Of a DNA stretch of 64,000 nucleotides, positions 62,465-64,000 are shown one piece after another; position 1 is the first letter of the stretch; every line of letters starts with the position of its first letter. The stretch comes from G963677085 sp963677085 (lineage in GTDB: Bacteria > Planctomycetota > Planctomycetia > Pirellulales > Thermoguttaceae). Below the pieces are notes generated by a model. It was not told where the DNA came from, made no database searches, and was given only the letters and a program-made list of their open reading frames with translations. The DNA lies in contig CAXXFH010000004.1 of assembly GCA_963677085.2 (NCBI GenBank), positions 558,001 through 622,000 of the forward strand, read 5' to 3'. The translations under genes and the position numbers were made by a program.

Positions 62465-64000
62465 ATGGATGATTCTGGGCTACCGTTTTTTGGCCATCAT
62501 ACGGGGCGAAAGTGGCTCGCCCGAGTCCGCTTCGTTCGCCTGATGGTTCGCCGACTCTCGAATCTTGGGATGGGTGCCATGCCCACGCTCGCGTGGGCAT
62601 GTTTGGCGCCGTTCTCGGCATACCCACGCGAGCGTGGGCATGGCACCCGGTTGGCGTACTTCGCCGTGCTAAGATTGTCTCTTTGCCTACTCTGTTTCGG
62701 CGGCAATTCCGCTTTGGCACAGAGCTCTGCCTTGGCACAGAGCGCTGTCGAGAAGTCGTCGATCGAGCAGGTGACGGTCGAAGACGTTCAGGCTCGGATC
62801 AAACAACTGGCCGAATTGCCGGAACTCGACGAAGCGGTCAAAAGCAAAGTCCAGGAACTTTACCAACAGGCCCTGCAGCAACTCGAGTCGGGCAAAACTT
62901 GGTCGGCCCAGGCCGAACGGTTCTTGCAGATGACGAACTCGGCCCAGCAGGAGCTTCAACAAACCAAAATCGCACTAGACGCCCTGCCGAGTCGTCCGGC
63001 GATGTTCGCTGCCGATGGCGACCGGGTTCAAGACCTGGTTCAACTCGAACGGACGTTGTCGGAAAAGGAAACGGAGTTCAGCAAAAAAAAGTCCTTGCTG
63101 GCCGAGCTCGAAACGGAGGCGAAACGCCGCGCGAGCCGCCGGCTGGAGATTCCCAAGCTCATGGTCGACGCACGGCAACGGCTGGCCGACGTCGAACGTC
63201 AACTGCAAACGGCGGCCGGGGCCGACGAGTTGTCCCAACTGACTCAGGCACGGCGGATGCTGGCGCTTGCGCGACGGCAGGCCGTTGAGCAGGAAATTCT
63301 GTCCTACGAACGGGAGCCGAAAGCCTACGAAACCCGGACTACGTTGTTGCCGTTGCGGCGCGACCTGATTGCTGCCGAGTTGGCGCTGGTCGAGCAGGAA
63401 GTCACCCGTTGGCAGCAGATCGTCAACCGGCGCCGCCAGCAGGAAACGGAAACGCAGCTAAAGCGCGCGCGGCGCGAGGCCAGCCAAGCCCATCCTGCGT
63501 TGGCCAAGCTCGTCGAGCAGAACGCCACATTGGCCGAACGCCGCAAGGAAATGGCCCAACTGATTGCCCAAACCACGTTGCAGTTGGAACAGACCAACAA
63601 AAAGCTTGCCACGCTGGAAGATCAGTTCACCCGCACTCGCGAAAAGGTCGACGCCGTAGGGCTTACCAACGTGATGGGGTTGTTGCTTCGCAAGCAGCGC
63701 GATGCGCTGCCCGATCTTCGTACCCATCACCACAACGTCAGTAGCCGCCAGACCATCATTCGCGAAGGCCAACTGGAACTGCTCGAGTTGGAAGACCGTC
63801 GATCCGAACTGGCTAATCTGGCCCAGCAGGTTCAAGCCGAACTGCAAACGATGGTGTCGGTCGACGACGAAGCGGTGCCGGGCGATCTAGAAACCGCATT
63901 GAAGGAAGCCCTGCAGACCGAAAAGGATTATCTCGACGCCCTGCTTGCCGACGCCAATAGCTACTTCGACCGCCTGGTCGACCTGGATACGGCCGAGCGC
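62465..64000 (+). CDS. MscK/KefA-like coiled-coil periplasmic domain protein, 3' end outside window
   Basis: A frame open from ATG 62465 to the window end (512 codons) holds a signal peptide (VLRLSLCLLCFGGNSALAQ) and then about 430 residues of coiled coil starting VTVEDVQARIKQLAELPELD, with LLAELETEAKRRASRRLEIP and LEQTNKKLATLEDQFTRTRE. This is the N-terminal region of large MscS-type mechanosensitive channels (MscK/KefA, MscM), whose channel part would lie beyond 64000. The first 66 codons contain a palindromic repeat; a GTG at 62666 just before the signal peptide is the more likely start. It follows the ExbBD operon on the same strand. Confidence 0.8.
   Translation, partial: MDDSGLPFFGHHTGRKWLARVRFVRLMVRRLSNLGMGAMPTLAWACLAPFSAYPRERGHGTRLAYFAVLRLSLCLLCFGGNSALAQSSALAQSAVEKSSIEQVTVEDVQARIKQLAELPELDEAVKSKVQELYQQALQQLESGKTWSAQAERFLQMTNSAQQELQQTKIALDALPSRPAMFAADGDRVQDLVQLERTLSEKETEFSKKKSLLAELETEAKRRASRRLEIPKLMVDARQRLADVERQLQTAAGADELSQLTQARRMLALARRQAVEQEILSYEREPKAYETRTTLLPLRRDLIAAELALVEQEVTRWQQIVNRRRQQETETQLKRARREASQAHPALAKLVEQNATLAERRKEMAQLIAQTTLQLEQTNKKLATLEDQFTRTREKVDAVGLTNVMGLLLRKQRDALPDLRTHHHNVSSRQTIIREGQLELLELEDRRSELANLAQQVQAELQTMVSVDDEAVPGDLETALKEALQTEKDYLDALLADANSYFDRLVDLDTAER
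62572..62648. repeat. Double palindrome inside an open frame, family GGGTGCCATGCCC
   Basis: The two outer arms of 26 bp are perfect inverted repeats beginning GGGTGCCATGCCC, and each arm contains the smaller CCCACGC-TC-GCGTGGG palindrome. Eighteen bases lie between. The MscK-like frame reads straight through it (MPTLAWACLAPFSAYPRERG). Confidence 0.85.

Overview
The window looks like chromosomal DNA from a planctomycete (Planctomycetota, probably Pirellulales-like). This is inferred from gene content, not from a marker gene. The signs are a Rhodopirellula/Verrucomicrobium-type ECF sigma factor paired with a FecR-domain protein, PEP-CTERM surface proteins, a sulfatase, a DUF1559 pseudopilin, Tat-exported Gfo/Idh/MocA oxidoreductases, a hydrazine-synthase-alpha-like (HzsA-related) multiheme protein, a DUF1570 protease-like protein, and TolQ/ExbB channels with extra N-terminal extensions. 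No rRNA, tRNA or CRISPR was found. Genes lie on both strands in short operons separated by repeat-rich spacers.

Layout. 1-14.4 kb is mostly housekeeping: rsmA-ribE (overlapping TAGTG), psd-pssA (phosphatidylethanolamine synthesis), eno, surE, guaA, and the isoprenoid operon xseB-ispA-dxs. 14.6-21.8 kb is a surface/regulatory cluster: ECF sigma factor, FecR-domain membrane protein, a frameshifted PEP-CTERM gene, two intact PEP-CTERM genes, a sulfatase, a DUF1559 pseudopilin and a small lipoprotein. 22-31.7 kb holds nadK, planctomycete-type envelope proteins, a diadenylate-cyclase-like protein with an altered motif, a HEAT lipoprotein, an SPFH protein and a DUF1570 protein. 32-36.8 kb holds a Gfo/Idh oxidoreductase, a GH31 glycosidase and a thioredoxin lipoprotein. 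dnaA (37-38.4 kb) has a spacer upstream with DnaA-box-like sites and a parS-like palindrome, a candidate origin. 39-51 kb contains a tandem GNAT protein, a PDZ protein, a membrane-anchored von Willebrand A protein, nnrE, an FmdB protein, a response regulator, a second Gfo/Idh oxidoreductase and the HzsA-related cytochrome. A deleted insertion sequence lies at 51.4-51.8 kb.

The most interesting part is 52.3-64.0 kb: a large TPR protein, an ExbB/TolQ channel, an ExbD/TolR protein, and a 1676-residue protein with a TonB-like Ser-x3-His transmembrane helix, about 1200 residues of disordered linker and a C-terminal squalene-cyclase-like alpha/alpha toroid. The start of an MscK-like coiled-coil protein follows. 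I read this as a proton-motive-force-driven envelope machine in which a giant linker replaces the usual TonB or TolA arm. The VWA protein at 41.3 kb carries the same Ser-x3-His signature and may be a second client of such a motor.

Spacers hold several dispersed repeat families: perfect palindromes of the GGGTGCCATGCCC type, GGGTGCCACTGG hairpins, a GACGCAAAGCGTC/GTTCCC composite, 104-bp elements with terminal inverted repeats, and long nested inverted repeats. Two repeats touch genes: one supplies the nnrE stop codon and one lies inside the 5' reading frame of the MscK-like gene.
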